Assembly: GCA_050946055.1 (NCBI GenBank)
Contig: JBMNUB010000010.1
Coordinates: 1-64,000 of the forward strand
Reading direction: 5' to 3'
Length of the DNA: 64,000 bases
From: Fimadaptatus sp050946055
Lineage (GTDB): Bacteria; Bacillota; Clostridia; Christensenellales; Aristaeellaceae
Shown: positions 1-8,406 of the stretch, piece by piece
Layout of the letters: every line of letters begins with the position of its first letter
Numbering within the stretch: the stretch's first letter is position 1
The notes under the pieces: model-generated
What the model was told of the DNA's origin: nothing
Database searches by the model: none
What the model saw: the letters and a program-made list of their open reading frames with translations, nothing else
Position numbers and translations under genes: made by a program

Positions 1-80
1 AAGCGCAAGCCTGCGGAATGCACGGGAAGCGAGATAGAGCGCGCCAGCGCACACAGCCCGAAGCGCAAGCCTGCGGAATG
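1..80. repeat. Pair of 20-base direct repeats 60 bases apart
   Basis: The block AAGCGCAAGCCTGCGGAATG occurs at 1-20 and again at 61-80. The window edge cuts the region, so more copies may lie to the left. The rest of 81-229 is non-coding and I see nothing else in it. Confidence 0.6.
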
Positions 81-229
81 TCACATAGGAGCGCTGCGCT
101 GCAAGCGCGGCCTTGCGCCGTGCCGGTTGGGCCTTGCCGCACATACAGATATTGTTCAAAGATATCTTTCGTCAAAGTTTGCGCATGGCTGTGAAGAATG
201 CTATTTTTGATATTGAGCTAAAAATGTGG

Positions 230-258
230 ATGACATTTGCGAAGAGTTAATGTATAAT
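230..258 (+). promoter_or_regulatory. Putative sigma-A promoter of the DUF4838 gene
   Basis: ATGACA at 230-235 and TATAAT at 253-258 are separated by 17 bases. This predicts a leader of about 145 bases before the ATG at 412. Confidence 0.5.
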
Positions 259-411
259 CATAGGGTAAGCCCGCGCAGGCGAATTGCGCACATGCCTTGT
301 GGACAGGCGCGCACCTTAGCCGCTCCGCGCCGGGCGTTCATAAAAAGCAATAAAGCAAGATCCCGGCATGCGGCATGTGCCTGCGCGCCGGGTCGGATCG
401 GGAGGAATATC

Positions 412-2148
412 ATGATAATATCCCAAGCAAGCCGCTCTCCCTACTGTGTGTATGTGGCCGGGGATGCCCCTGACAGCACTGTGTATGCGGGCGAACAGCT
501 CTGCCTGTATCTGCGCAGGGCTACCGGCGCGCTCATTCCGCTAATGCGCGCAAAGCCTCCGGTGGACAGGTTCTTTGCCGTGGGCAGCGGCGCGGCGCAT
601 GAGTGCGGCGTGGAGGCGGATGCCTGCGAGCTGGGCAAGGAGGGCTATCTGCTGCGCGCCGTGAATGGCTGCGTGGTGATAAGCGGAGCAAGCGACACGC
701 TGCGCGGCGACGTGTACGGCGTGTTCGACTTCCTCGAGAGGTACGTGGGCGCGCGCTTCTTCACCGAGACGATAGAGCGCATACCCAGCCGCCCCACGCT
801 GTGCCTGACCGACGATATCGACGAGCGCATAGTGCCGGCGCTTGAGTACCGCGACGTGTACTATCCGGGGTTGACGCTGGGCGGCGACTGGTCGGTCAAG
901 AACCGCGCCAACGGTCAGTATGTCACCCTGCGCGCGCATCAGGGCGGCAAGGTGAGCTACTATCCGTTTGTGCATTCCTTTAACCTCATACTGGACCCCG
1001 AAGAATACTTTGACGAGCATCCCGAGTACTTCTCCTATGTGGATGGCAAGCGCGTGCGCGAGCGCACTCAGCTGTGCCTGACCAATCCCGACGTGCTGCG
1101 CATAGCCAAGCAGCGCGTGCGCGAGTGGATACAGGCGCATCCCGAGGCGTCGATAGTGTCCATATCGCAGAACGACTGCTTCAATCCCTGCCAGTGCGAG
1201 CGTTGCCGCGAGGTGGACGAGTACGAAGGTTCGCACGCGGGTACGCTGCTGCGGTTCGTAAACGCCATCGCGGGCGAACTGGCCGATGAGTTCCCCGACA
1301 TAGTGTTCGACACGCTGGCGTATCAGTACACGCGCAAGCCGCCGCTGCACGTGCGCCCGCTGCCCAATGTGTGCGTGCGCCTTTGCTCGATAGAGTGCTG
1401 CTTTGCGCATCCACTGGGCGAGTGCCATGAGCAGATGTCGCGCTGGGTCAAGGAAAAGAGCGCCGCGTTCCAAGACGATTTGGAGGGCTGGGCCAAGATC
1501 TGCGACAGGCTGTATGTGTGGGACTATGTGGTAAATTACAGCCACTACATGATGCCGTTTTTCAACTTCAACGTGCTTGCGCCCAACATACGCTACCTTA
1601 TAGATAACCACGTAAAGGGCATATTTGAAGAAGGCTCTACCTCGCTGTACGGCGGCACGGAACTGGCCGAGATGCGCGCGTGGATATTGAGCAAGCTGCT
1701 CTGGAACTCGTCGCTGGACACTCACGAGCTGGCGCGCGAGTTCATAGCGGGCGTGTATGGTCAGGCGGCGCCTTATATACAGCGCTATTATGAGCTGCTG
1801 CGCGGCGCGCTGGACAGCAGTCCGGACAGTCACTTCGGCCTTTACGACCTGCCCATGATACCTTACATAACGCCGGATGTCATAGCCAGAGCCATGGAGC
1901 TGTTCGACATGGCCGAGGCGGCGGCGGACGACGAGGTGCTGCGCGAGCGCGTGCGCATGGCGCGCCTGCCCATGCGGTACTTTGAGCTGTATACCCAGCC
2001 GCTTGACACGCCCGGACGCGATGCGGCGATAGATGAGTTCCGCGATGAGCTGAAGGCGCGCTGCATATGGGACATAATGGAGGGCCGCACGCTGGACTAC
2101 GCCATAGAGGACATGCGCAAAGGCCCGGTGAACCGATTCAGCATGTAA
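412..2148 (+). CDS. DUF4838 domain protein, predicted carbohydrate-active enzyme
   Basis: This 578-residue protein has the architecture of DUF4838 proteins: an N-terminal hexosaminidase/GH67-like accessory domain (about residues 10-140) followed by the DUF4838 region. A cysteine cluster CFNPCQCERC lies near residues 256-265, as is typical of the family. Family members occur in polysaccharide-use loci and are thought to be glycoside hydrolases, but the substrate is not established. I chose ATG 412 because GGAGGAAT lies just before it. The frame is open back to 226, but that extension has no ribosome site and reads as low-quality sequence. No signal peptide is visible from this start, so the protein is probably cytoplasmic. 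The fucosidase two genes downstream fits a glycan-degradation role. The family call is firm and the function is inferred. Confidence 0.85.
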   Translation: MIISQASRSPYCVYVAGDAPDSTVYAGEQLCLYLRRATGALIPLMRAKPPVDRFFAVGSGAAHECGVEADACELGKEGYLLRAVNGCVVISGASDTLRGDVYGVFDFLERYVGARFFTETIERIPSRPTLCLTDDIDERIVPALEYRDVYYPGLTLGGDWSVKNRANGQYVTLRAHQGGKVSYYPFVHSFNLILDPEEYFDEHPEYFSYVDGKRVRERTQLCLTNPDVLRIAKQRVREWIQAHPEASIVSISQNDCFNPCQCERCREVDEYEGSHAGTLLRFVNAIAGELADEFPDIVFDTLAYQYTRKPPLHVRPLPNVCVRLCSIECCFAHPLGECHEQMSRWVKEKSAAFQDDLEGWAKICDRLYVWDYVVNYSHYMMPFFNFNVLAPNIRYLIDNHVKGIFEEGSTSLYGGTELAEMRAWILSKLLWNSSLDTHELAREFIAGVYGQAAPYIQRYYELLRGALDSSPDSHFGLYDLPMIPYITPDVIARAMELFDMAEAAADDEVLRERVRMARLPMRYFELYTQPLDTPGRDAAIDEFRDELKARCIWDIMEGRTLDYAIEDMRKGPVNRFSM

Positions 2149-2165
2149 GGCGATGGCGGGGCGCG

Positions 2166-2246
2166 CCCGCCGCACATGCCGCCGGGCTATGTCTAAGTCG
2201 AGAGGGCTGCAAGCCATCTTGAACTCTAATGCTTTTTTGATACTCT
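2166..2246 (+). repeat. Degenerate partial copy of the 14.2-kb intergenic element
   Basis: This stretch aligns loosely with 14369-14452. Shared features are the CGCACATGYCGCYGGGC block, CTAAGTCG, GGGCTGC and a TTTTTTGA tail. It looks like a decayed fragment of the structured element seen complete at 14.2 and 46.1 kb. Confidence 0.4.
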
Positions 2247-2424
2247 GTGGCTGCTGAAGGAAGCCTGATTTGAAGCCTTTTCTGCAAGTACCCGCAGGCC
2301 TGACCCCGGGTTTTGCAGGAATGCGGGGGGAGAAGTTCAGGCATGTCGCTTAAAACGGCTGCTGCGCGCGCCGTCTAGAGCCGCGCTTAAAATGCAGCCG
2401 CCCGGCGCGCCTCTGCCTCGCGAC

Positions 2425-2453
2425 TTGCCAAGTCCCGCAGCCGGTGTTATAAT
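2425..2453 (+). promoter_or_regulatory. Putative sigma-A promoter of pcp
   Basis: TTGCCA at 2425-2430 and TATAAT at 2448-2453 have a 17-base spacer. The ATG of pcp is 50 bases downstream, behind GAGGAGG. Confidence 0.65.
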
Positions 2454-2502
2454 AAACTTAGAAACATCATCTTGCACCGCATGTGTGGGCGAGGAGGACT
2501 TT

Positions 2503-3105
2503 ATGGATATATTGTTTACTGGGTTTGAACCGTTCGGCGGAGAAAAGATAAATCCGTCGTGGAAGGCCGTGGCCATGCTGCCCGATGAGATAGCCGGCGC
2601 GCGCATACATAAGCTGTGTCTGCCGGTTGAGTATCAGGGCGCTGCACGCATGGCGCAGGCCGAGTTCGCGCGCATATTGCCCAACGCGGTCGTGATGGTC
2701 GGTCAGGCGGGCGGGCGCAGCGGCATAAGCATAGAGCGCGTGGCGCTCAATCTGGATGACGCGACCATAACCGACAACGCGGGCGTGATGCTCTGCGATT
2801 CGCCGGTGCGTCAGGGCGCGCCCAGCGCGTACTTCTCGACTCTGCCCATAAAGGCGCTGGTCAAGGCCATAACAGGCGCGGGCATAAACTCCAGCATATC
2901 AAACTCGGCGGGTACATATGTGTGCAACCACCTGATGTATTCCATGCTGGATCACATCAGCGTGCGCATGCTGGACGTGCGCGCGGGATTTGTGCATGTG
3001 CCGTTTGTGCCGGAGCAGTGCATTGATAAGCCCGATATGCCCAGCATGGAGCTGGGTATAATGGTGAACGCGCTGAGGATAATAGCGCGCACTCTGGCAG
3101 AATAA
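2503..3105 (+). CDS. pcp: Pyroglutamyl-peptidase I (pyrrolidone-carboxylate peptidase)
   Basis: This 200-residue protein matches the compact cysteine peptidase family C15, which removes N-terminal pyroglutamate from peptides in the cytoplasm. The N-terminus ILFTGFEPFGGEKINPSW is the family signature. The expected catalytic triad is present: Glu78 in ISIERVALN, Cys141 in GTYVCNHLMY and His165 in GFVHVPFVPEQ. The length is close to the usual 200-215. The start at 2503 follows a strong GAGGAGG, while the upstream in-frame extension to 2392 overlaps the promoter. It is transcribed alone from its own promoter and probably ends at a weak hairpin at 3145-3168. In this peptide- and glycan-scavenging region it likely supports peptide turnover alongside the Opp transporter at 30-37 kb. 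Confidence 0.95.
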   Translation: MDILFTGFEPFGGEKINPSWKAVAMLPDEIAGARIHKLCLPVEYQGAARMAQAEFARILPNAVVMVGQAGGRSGISIERVALNLDDATITDNAGVMLCDSPVRQGAPSAYFSTLPIKALVKAITGAGINSSISNSAGTYVCNHLMYSMLDHISVRMLDVRAGFVHVPFVPEQCIDKPDMPSMELGIMVNALRIIARTLAE

Positions 3106-3144
3106 TAGCGGCGCAGGCGGCGGGACATGCCGCCGGGCGCACGG

Positions 3145-3168
3145 GCGGCTCAGCTGACAAGCCGCTTT
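3145..3168 (+). terminator. Weak putative terminator after pcp
   Basis: GCGGCT and AGCCGC form a six-base stem around CAGCTGACA, followed by TTT only. Confidence 0.3.
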
Positions 3169-3241
3169 GATGGCGTATGTGCTTTTACGTATCTGGACGC
3201 GCGCGGGCGCGACTGAATATCGTGGGAGGTAATGAACGTTT

Positions 3242-4636
3242 ATGGCTGACATGATACATCAGGGCATGCACGGCTGCAGTGCGGCCGAGAGCTATGTGCC
3301 GCCCAAGGATGAACTTGTGCGCGAGCGGCTGGAATGGTTTCAGGATCAGAAGCTGGCGCTGATGATGCACTTTGGCCCCTATGCGCAGATGGGCATATGC
3401 GAATCCTGGCCGCTCAGCGAGGAGGATGCCTCTTGGTCGCGCCGCGATGTGGATTGGGAGAAGGACCCCAAGGTGTTCCGCGAGCAGTATGTGAACCTCA
3501 ACCGCTCCTTTAACCCCATGCGCATAATGCCGGAGCAGTGGGCGGACATAGGCGCGCGCGACGGCTTCAAATACCTGATATTCACCACCAAGCACCACGA
3601 CGGCTTCTGCATGTTCGACACCAAGTATACCGATTACAAGGTGACCGATCCCTCCTGCCCGTTCCATACCCATAAGTATGCCAATATTGCCAAGCACGTG
3701 TTCGATGCCTTCCGCGCGCGCGGCATAGCTATAGCCGCGTACTTCTCCAAGCCGGACTGGCATTGCCCGTGGTACTGGGCCGAGGGTATGGAGCGCCCGG
3801 TGGGTTCGTGGCGCAATCCCACGTATGTACCCGGCGAGCATCCAGAGATATGGGAGAAGTATGTCGAGTTCAGCCACAATCAGATAATGGAACTGCTCAG
3901 CGATTATGGTCGCATAGACATACTGTGGCTGGATGGCGGTCAGGTCAATCCCGCCAACGGTCAGGACATACGCCTGAGCGAGGTGCTGGAGCGCGGCCGC
4001 AAGCTGCAGCCGTGGCTGATATCCGCTGACCGCACCGTGGGCGGCGAGAATGAGAACTACATAACGCCCGAGCAGAGTGTACCCACCTCGGTGATACCCG
4101 TGCCGTGGGAGAGCTGCATAACCGTGGGTACGGGCTTTGCCTTCAAGTTCGAGGACGAGTACAAGAGCCCGCGCACGCTGGTCAACCTGCTGGTGAGCGT
4201 GGTGTGCCGCGGCGGCAATCTGGCGCTCAACATACCGCCGCAGCCCGATGGCCGCCTGCCCAAGGGCGCAGTGAAGTCCGTGGACGGCATGGGCAAGTGG
4301 TTGCGCGCCAACGGCGAGGCCATATACGAGACGCGCATATGCGCGCCCTACGAGGTGGGCAGCGTGGCCTTCACGCAGCGCGCCAAGGAGGGCAAGGTCT
4401 ACGCCATATTCCGCATGGAGGAAGGCGAGACGCTTGGCGAAAAGCTGATAATACCCTACGACGGCGAGGTAAACCGCGTGACGCTGCTGGACTGCGGCGA
4501 GGTCAGCTTCCGCCGCGTGGAGCTGAACTGCGCCGAATGCGCCGAAAAGGGCATACGACACGGCATAGAGGTGGACGTGCCGTATGCGCTGGTGGGCGGC
4601 AGTCCGCTCGCCCCGGCATTCCGGCTGGAGAAGTGA
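3242..4636 (+). CDS. Alpha-L-fucosidase, GH29 family
   Basis: This 464-residue protein matches GH29 fucosidases, which release alpha-linked L-fucose from glycans with retention of configuration. Recognisable segments are the N-terminal barrel strands (FQDQKLALMMHFGPYAQMG), the KHHDGFCMFDTKYTDY motif, and WLDGGQ, whose Asp (about residue 231) is in the nucleophile position. The C-terminal third resembles the beta-sandwich domain. There is no signal peptide, so it probably acts inside the cell on imported oligosaccharides. GGAGGT lies 11 bases before the ATG. An earlier ATG at 3232 is out of frame and stops at once. A good terminator follows at 4653. Released fucose would end as lactaldehyde, which the FucO at 27.2 kb could reduce; no fucose isomerase or kinase is in the window. 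The acid/base residue cannot be assigned from sequence alone. Confidence 0.92.
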   Translation: MADMIHQGMHGCSAAESYVPPKDELVRERLEWFQDQKLALMMHFGPYAQMGICESWPLSEEDASWSRRDVDWEKDPKVFREQYVNLNRSFNPMRIMPEQWADIGARDGFKYLIFTTKHHDGFCMFDTKYTDYKVTDPSCPFHTHKYANIAKHVFDAFRARGIAIAAYFSKPDWHCPWYWAEGMERPVGSWRNPTYVPGEHPEIWEKYVEFSHNQIMELLSDYGRIDILWLDGGQVNPANGQDIRLSEVLERGRKLQPWLISADRTVGGENENYITPEQSVPTSVIPVPWESCITVGTGFAFKFEDEYKSPRTLVNLLVSVVCRGGNLALNIPPQPDGRLPKGAVKSVDGMGKWLRANGEAIYETRICAPYEVGSVAFTQRAKEGKVYAIFRMEEGETLGEKLIIPYDGEVNRVTLLDCGEVSFRRVELNCAECAEKGIRHGIEVDVPYALVGGSPLAPAFRLEK

Positions 4637-4652
4637 TGCAAAGGTGAAATCT

Positions 4653-4686
4653 GCCCGGTCAGGCGATGAACTGATCGGGCATTTTT
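4653..4686 (+). terminator. Intrinsic terminator after the fucosidase
   Basis: GCCCGGTCAG (4653-4662) pairs with CTGATCGGGC (4671-4680), with one G-T pair, followed by ATTTTT. Confidence 0.8.
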
Positions 4687-4804
4687 GCGCGCACATGCGG
4701 GGGACATGCTGTGCGCAGCCTCAGGCGCAGCAGGGCGACCGGCTTTGGACTAGATATATGCAGGCGCGACTTGTTTCGAGCAGGAGTGATGCTGGGAGTC
4801 ACTG

Positions 4805-4980
4805 TGAACGGATGTGCTAAGCATTGCTTCTGTGAGCGTGGTGCTGCTGTGCTTTGCTATGAGCGGATGTGCCGGGCGCGGCTTTTGCAGAGCGTGCGGG
4901 GCTGCTGTGCTTTGTGGTGAGCGGATGTGCCGGGCAAGTGTGAGCCGTGCTTCACAGCGAGTGGACATGTTGGGCGCGGG
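4805..4980. repeat. Degenerate tandem repeat, period about 55-58 bases
   Basis: The core GAGCGGATGTGCCGGGCGCG recurs imperfectly at 4806, 4861, 4919 and 4959. Between the first three copies, GCTGTGCTTTG also recurs. No coding frame stays open with a ribosome site. It is one of three unrelated intergenic arrays in the window. The stretch 4981-5195 shows nothing further. Confidence 0.6.
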
Positions 4981-5195
4981 GTGACGCTGTCGCGCTTTAC
5001 GGCAATCAGACGGTATGCTGAATCACTTCCGGTGCAGTGCAGGCCGCTCATGCTGGGAACTGCATATGCGCAAGTTGATGCGTGTATGCGGTACTGCGCG
5101 GCGAACTGGAATGCGCGGCATAGATGAGTGCGTGCATATATATTCGCAACATGGGAAAAGTGCGAATAAATTTTCTGATTTTTCGCGATTTGCTA

Positions 5196-5224
5196 TTGCA
5201 TAAATCCGGTTTTGGTGCTATAAT
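5196..5224 (+). promoter_or_regulatory. Putative promoter of the aromatic amino acid operon
   Basis: TTGCAT at 5196-5201 and a perfect TATAAT at 5219-5224 are separated by 17 bases in an AT-rich stretch. Transcription should begin near 5231, about 73 bases before the leader peptide. Confidence 0.7.
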
Positions 5225-5303
5225 GACGCAGAAGTAACGAATAAGGCTTCATGAACGGCGGCGCGATAAGGCGGCGGCATGCATGGGGCGGAAGGGATAA
5301 GCG

Positions 5304-5369
5304 ATGCGTAATTCGGTTGCAGCCGTATACTTTTATTACTTTTACTTTACCGGCATCGGTTCAAAGTAA
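5304..5369 (+). CDS. Tyr/Phe leader peptide of the aro operon
   Basis: This 21-codon ORF starts at ATG 5304 behind GAAGGG (5291-5296) and ends at TAA 5367-5369. Codons 9-15 read YFYYFYF, seven consecutive aromatic codons (four Tyr, three Phe) and no Trp. The operon downstream carries tyrA and pheA but no trp genes, so the codon choice matches the end products. The aromatic codons at 5328-5348 overlap the left arm (5335-5348) of a leader hairpin. A ribosome stalled there for lack of charged tRNA-Tyr or tRNA-Phe would melt that hairpin. This is the layout of classical transcription attenuation, as in pheA leaders of Proteobacteria. Expression is not shown by sequence, but chance occurrence of this codon run is very unlikely. 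Confidence 0.85.
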   Translation: MRNSVAAVYFYYFYFTGIGSK

Positions 5370-5471
5370 GAGTAATTCGTGCTGCACGCATTTTTCCCGA
5401 ATTTATTTGGATAGGATAAATCGAGGGGAATCGCAGTTGAATTACTGCGGTTCCCCTCCTTTTAATATTTT
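5335..5471 (+). promoter_or_regulatory. Transcription attenuator with alternative hairpins
   Basis: Three pairings can be drawn. The 1:2 hairpin pairs ATTACTTTTACTTT (5335-5348) with AAAGTAAGAGTAAT (5363-5376), with one G-T pair. The 2:3 antiterminator pairs GTAATTC and CTGC (5372-5378, 5382-5385) with GAATTAC and GCAG (5439-5445, 5433-5436). The 3:4 terminator pairs GAGGGGAATCGCAGT (5423-5437) with ACTGCGGTTCCCCTC (5444-5458) and is followed by CTTTTAATATTTT. The 2:3 pairing uses part of the terminator's left arm and its loop, so the two are exclusive. Ribosome stalling at the Tyr/Phe codons would free arm 2 and favour readthrough. Confidence 0.85.
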
Positions 5472-5493
5472 GGAGCATTAAGGAGATGTCACT

Positions 5494-6504
5494 ATGATAC
5501 TGGTACTCAAGAAGGATACCCGCAAGGAAGAGATGGACAACCTCATCAGCTGGCTGGAGAATCAGAACGTGCGCACGCATGTCTCGCACGGCGAGTTTCA
5601 GACCGTCATAGGCCTTATAGGCGACACCACGTCGATAGACACCGACCTCATAGGCGGTTTGGACATAGTGGAGAGCGTGACCCGCATAACCGAACCCTTC
5701 AAGAAGGCCAACCGCAAGTTCCATCCCGATGACAGCGTGATACGCATAGCCGACCAAATCGCAATCGGCGGCGGCGAGTTCCAGTTCATAGCCGGGCCCT
5801 GCTCGGTTGAGTCGCCCGAACAGGTGATGTGCATAGCCGACGCGGTCAAGGCCAGCGGCGCACATCTGCTGCGCGGCGGCGCCTTCAAGCCCCGCACCTC
5901 GCCCTACGACTTCCAGGGCCTGCATGACGAGGGCATAAAGATACTGCTGGAGGCCAAGCGCCGCACGGGCATGCCCATAGTTACCGAGATAATGAACGCC
6001 AATCACCTGCCGCTGTTTGAAGATGTGGACGTGATACAGGTGGGCGCGCGCAACATGCAGAACTTCGAGATGCTCAAGGAGTTGGGGCGCACCAACAAGC
6101 CCATACTGCTCAAGCGCGGCCTTGCCAATACCATAAAGGAGCTGCTGATGAGCGCCGAATACATAATGGCGGGCGGAAACGAGAACATAATACTCTGTGA
6201 GCGCGGCATAAGGACGTTTGAGACCTACACTCGCAATACGCTGGATCTGTCCGCCGTGACCGTGCTGCACGAGCTTACGCATCTGCCGGTAGTGGTGGAC
6301 CCCAGCCATGCAACCGGAGTTTCGCGCTATGTCAAGTCCATGGCGCTGGCGGCTGCGGCCTGCGGTGCGGATGGCCTGATGATAGAGGTGCATAACGACC
6401 CCAAGCACGCCAAGTGCGACGGCGCGCAGTCGCTCACGCCCGCTCAGTTCGACGATGTGGCACGCTCGGTGAACGCCGTGCGTGCGGCGGTAAGGGGGCT
6501 GTGA
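5494..6504 (+). CDS. aroF: 3-deoxy-7-phosphoheptulonate (DAHP) synthase
   Basis: This 336-residue enzyme condenses phosphoenolpyruvate and erythrose 4-phosphate to DAHP, the first step to chorismate. Residues 1-70 form the ferredoxin-like regulatory domain seen in Thermotoga/Bacillus-type (I-beta) enzymes. The barrel follows with AGPCSVES (metal-binding Cys), GGAFKPRTSPYDFQG, LLKRG and VVDPSHATG. Length is normal for this two-domain form. AGGAG lies just before ATG 5494. It is the first structural gene after the attenuator. The N-terminal domain suggests additional feedback control by Tyr or Phe at protein level. TyrA starts one base after its stop codon, so the two are almost certainly translated from one message. 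Confidence 0.97.
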   Translation: MILVLKKDTRKEEMDNLISWLENQNVRTHVSHGEFQTVIGLIGDTTSIDTDLIGGLDIVESVTRITEPFKKANRKFHPDDSVIRIADQIAIGGGEFQFIAGPCSVESPEQVMCIADAVKASGAHLLRGGAFKPRTSPYDFQGLHDEGIKILLEAKRRTGMPIVTEIMNANHLPLFEDVDVIQVGARNMQNFEMLKELGRTNKPILLKRGLANTIKELLMSAEYIMAGGNENIILCERGIRTFETYTRNTLDLSAVTVLHELTHLPVVVDPSHATGVSRYVKSMALAAAACGADGLMIEVHNDPKHAKCDGAQSLTPAQFDDVARSVNAVRAAVRGL

Positions 6505-6505
6505 C

Positions 6506-7357
6506 ATGGACAGGCGCATGATAGGCGTGGCCGGACTTGGCCTTATAGGCGGCTCGATGTGCAAGGCGCTGATAAAGGCCGGGCATGTGGTGGTGGGCAT
6601 GGACAAGGACAGCGTGACCGAGGATTACGCGCGGCTTGCCGGCATAATCGACGACAAGCTCACGCCCGCGCGCATGAGCGAGTGCGATTACATATTCGTG
6701 GCGCTGTATCCTCAGGCGGCGGTGGAGTTCATACGCGATAATGCGTCGCTGATAAAGCCGGGCGCGGTGGTAATGGATCTGTGCGGCGTAAAGCGCGCCG
6801 TGTGCCAGCCCTGCTTTGACATAGCGCGCGAGCATGGATTTACCTACATAGGCGGTCATCCCATGGCAGGCACGCAGTTCTCCGGCATAAAGTACGCGCG
6901 CGACGACATGTTCCAAAATGCCACCATGGTCATGGTCACGCGCGAGGACGAGGACATATTCGTGCTGGGCGGCGTGCGCGAGCTGCTGCACGACGCGGGC
7001 TTTAAGGCGGTCACGCTCACAACCGCCGACAAGCACGACGAGATGATAGCCTTCACCTCACAGCTGGCGCACGTGGTGTCCAATGCATACGTAAAGTCGC
7101 CCACGGCGCGCGCGCATCACAGCTTCTCGGCGGGCAGCTACCGCGACCTCACGCGCGTGGCCAAGCTGAACGAAACCATGTGGACAGAGCTGTTTCTGGA
7201 CAACGCTGACTACCTCTGCAATGAGCTGGACTGGATAATATCCGCGCTGAGCGAATACCGCGACGCCATAAAGGACGGAAACGCCGATGAACTTAAGCGG
7301 CTGCTGCGCGAGGGACGCGAGCGCAAGGAGGAGATAGATACCGAATGGAAGCGCTGA
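6506..7357 (+). CDS. tyrA: Prephenate dehydrogenase
   Basis: This 283-residue protein oxidatively decarboxylates prephenate to 4-hydroxyphenylpyruvate, the committed step to tyrosine. The N-terminal Rossmann motif is GVAGLGLIGGS. GGHPMAG and SQLAHVVSNAY carry the family's active-site histidines. It ends near residue 283 without an ACT domain, so feedback by tyrosine through that route is not expected; control by the leader attenuator would compensate. Its ATG follows the aroF stop by one base, and ATG 6518 is an alternative start. Its 3' end overlaps aroB by 13 bases, which suggests translational coupling. Confidence 0.95.
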   Translation: MDRRMIGVAGLGLIGGSMCKALIKAGHVVVGMDKDSVTEDYARLAGIIDDKLTPARMSECDYIFVALYPQAAVEFIRDNASLIKPGAVVMDLCGVKRAVCQPCFDIAREHGFTYIGGHPMAGTQFSGIKYARDDMFQNATMVMVTREDEDIFVLGGVRELLHDAGFKAVTLTTADKHDEMIAFTSQLAHVVSNAYVKSPTARAHHSFSAGSYRDLTRVAKLNETMWTELFLDNADYLCNELDWIISALSEYRDAIKDGNADELKRLLREGRERKEEIDTEWKR

Positions 7358-8406
7358 CGATAGACACATCGCCCAAGTACGAGGTGCTGTTTGGCAGCGG
7401 CCTTATGAAGCGCGCGGGCGAACTGAGCGCGGGCGTGCTGCGCGGACGGCGGGTGCTGATAGTCTCCGATGACAACGTGGCGGCGCTGTATATGCATGCA
7501 GTGCGCGCGTCGTATGAGGCGGCGGGCTTTGACGCAACGGAGTTCGTATTCCCGCACGGCGAGCGGCATAAGTCGCTGGATACGCTGGGCAGGCTGCTTG
7601 AGCGCACGGCTGAGTGCGGCATGACGCGCACCGACGCGATAGTGGCGCTGGGCGGCGGCGTGGTGGGCGACCTTGCGGGATTGGCGGCGGCGCTGTACAT
7701 GCGTGGCATAGACTATGTGCAGCTGCCCACGACGCTGCTGGCCATGGTGGACTCCTCGGTGGGCGGCAAGACCGCCGTGGACCTTGCGGCGGGCAAGAAC
7801 CTGTGCGGCGCGTTCTATCAGCCAAGGCTGGTCATATGCGACATGGCGGCACTGGACACGCTGCCCGGCGCGGTGTATGCGGAGGGCATGGCCGAGGTGA
7901 TAAAGTATGGCGCGATAAGCTCCTGCGCGCTGCTTGACGAGCTGAAGCGCGGCGGCGACATGGCGGGCGTAATACGCGAATGCGTGCGCATAAAGGGCGA
8001 GGTGGTGAGTCAGGACGAGCGCGACACCGGCATGCGCCAGCTGCTCAACTTCGGTCACACATTCGGCCATGCCATAGAGAAGCTGAACGGCTTTGCCATG
8101 TACCACGGCGAGGGCGTGGCCGTGGGCATGCTGATAGCCGCATGGACGGCGTACAGCCACGGCATGTGCGGGCGCGAGGTGTACGACGAGCTGCGCGGTC
8201 TGCTGTACGCATGGCATCTGCCGCTTGCGACGGGCTTTAGCGCAAGCGACATAGCGCGCTGCGCCATGAGCGACAAGAAGAAGCAGGGCGCGCGCATAAC
8301 GCTGGTGCTGCCCGCGGGCAGGGGCGAGTGCGTGTTGCACGACATGGACGCATCGGTGCTGGAGGCGTTCATAGCGCCGTGCGAAGGCGTGGTGATGGGC
8401 GTATGA
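7345..8406 (+). CDS. aroB: 3-dehydroquinate synthase
   Basis: This 353-residue protein converts DAHP to 3-dehydroquinate using NAD and a divalent metal. Diagnostic blocks are LGGGVVGDLAG, QLPTTLLAMVDSSVGGKT, GMAEVIKYG, and LNFGHTFGHAIE with its metal-binding histidines. Length is typical. AAGGAGG lies just before its ATG inside the end of tyrA, giving a 13-base overlap. Its own last four bases overlap the aroA start as ATGA. It works in the cytoplasm, directly after AroF. Confidence 0.97.
   Translation: MEALTIDTSPKYEVLFGSGLMKRAGELSAGVLRGRRVLIVSDDNVAALYMHAVRASYEAAGFDATEFVFPHGERHKSLDTLGRLLERTAECGMTRTDAIVALGGGVVGDLAGLAAALYMRGIDYVQLPTTLLAMVDSSVGGKTAVDLAAGKNLCGAFYQPRLVICDMAALDTLPGAVYAEGMAEVIKYGAISSCALLDELKRGGDMAGVIRECVRIKGEVVSQDERDTGMRQLLNFGHTFGHAIEKLNGFAMYHGEGVAVGMLIAAWTAYSHGMCGREVYDELRGLLYAWHLPLATGFSASDIARCAMSDKKKQGARITLVLPAGRGECVLHDMDASVLEAFIAPCEGVVMGV

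Noticed and set aside
541..2217. Long open frame on the minus strand opposite the DUF4838 gene
   Set aside because: The plus-strand gene has family motifs and a ribosome site. GC-rich genes that avoid TTA, CTA and TCA codons leave long empty frames opposite them.
3185..4696. Long minus-strand frame opposite the fucosidase
   Set aside because: Its translation is rich in His, Ala and Tyr without domains and mirrors the GH29 codons.
5251..5481. A 76-codon frame over the aro leader
   Set aside because: It runs through the terminator hairpin, has no ribosome site and is in a different phase from the aromatic leader peptide.
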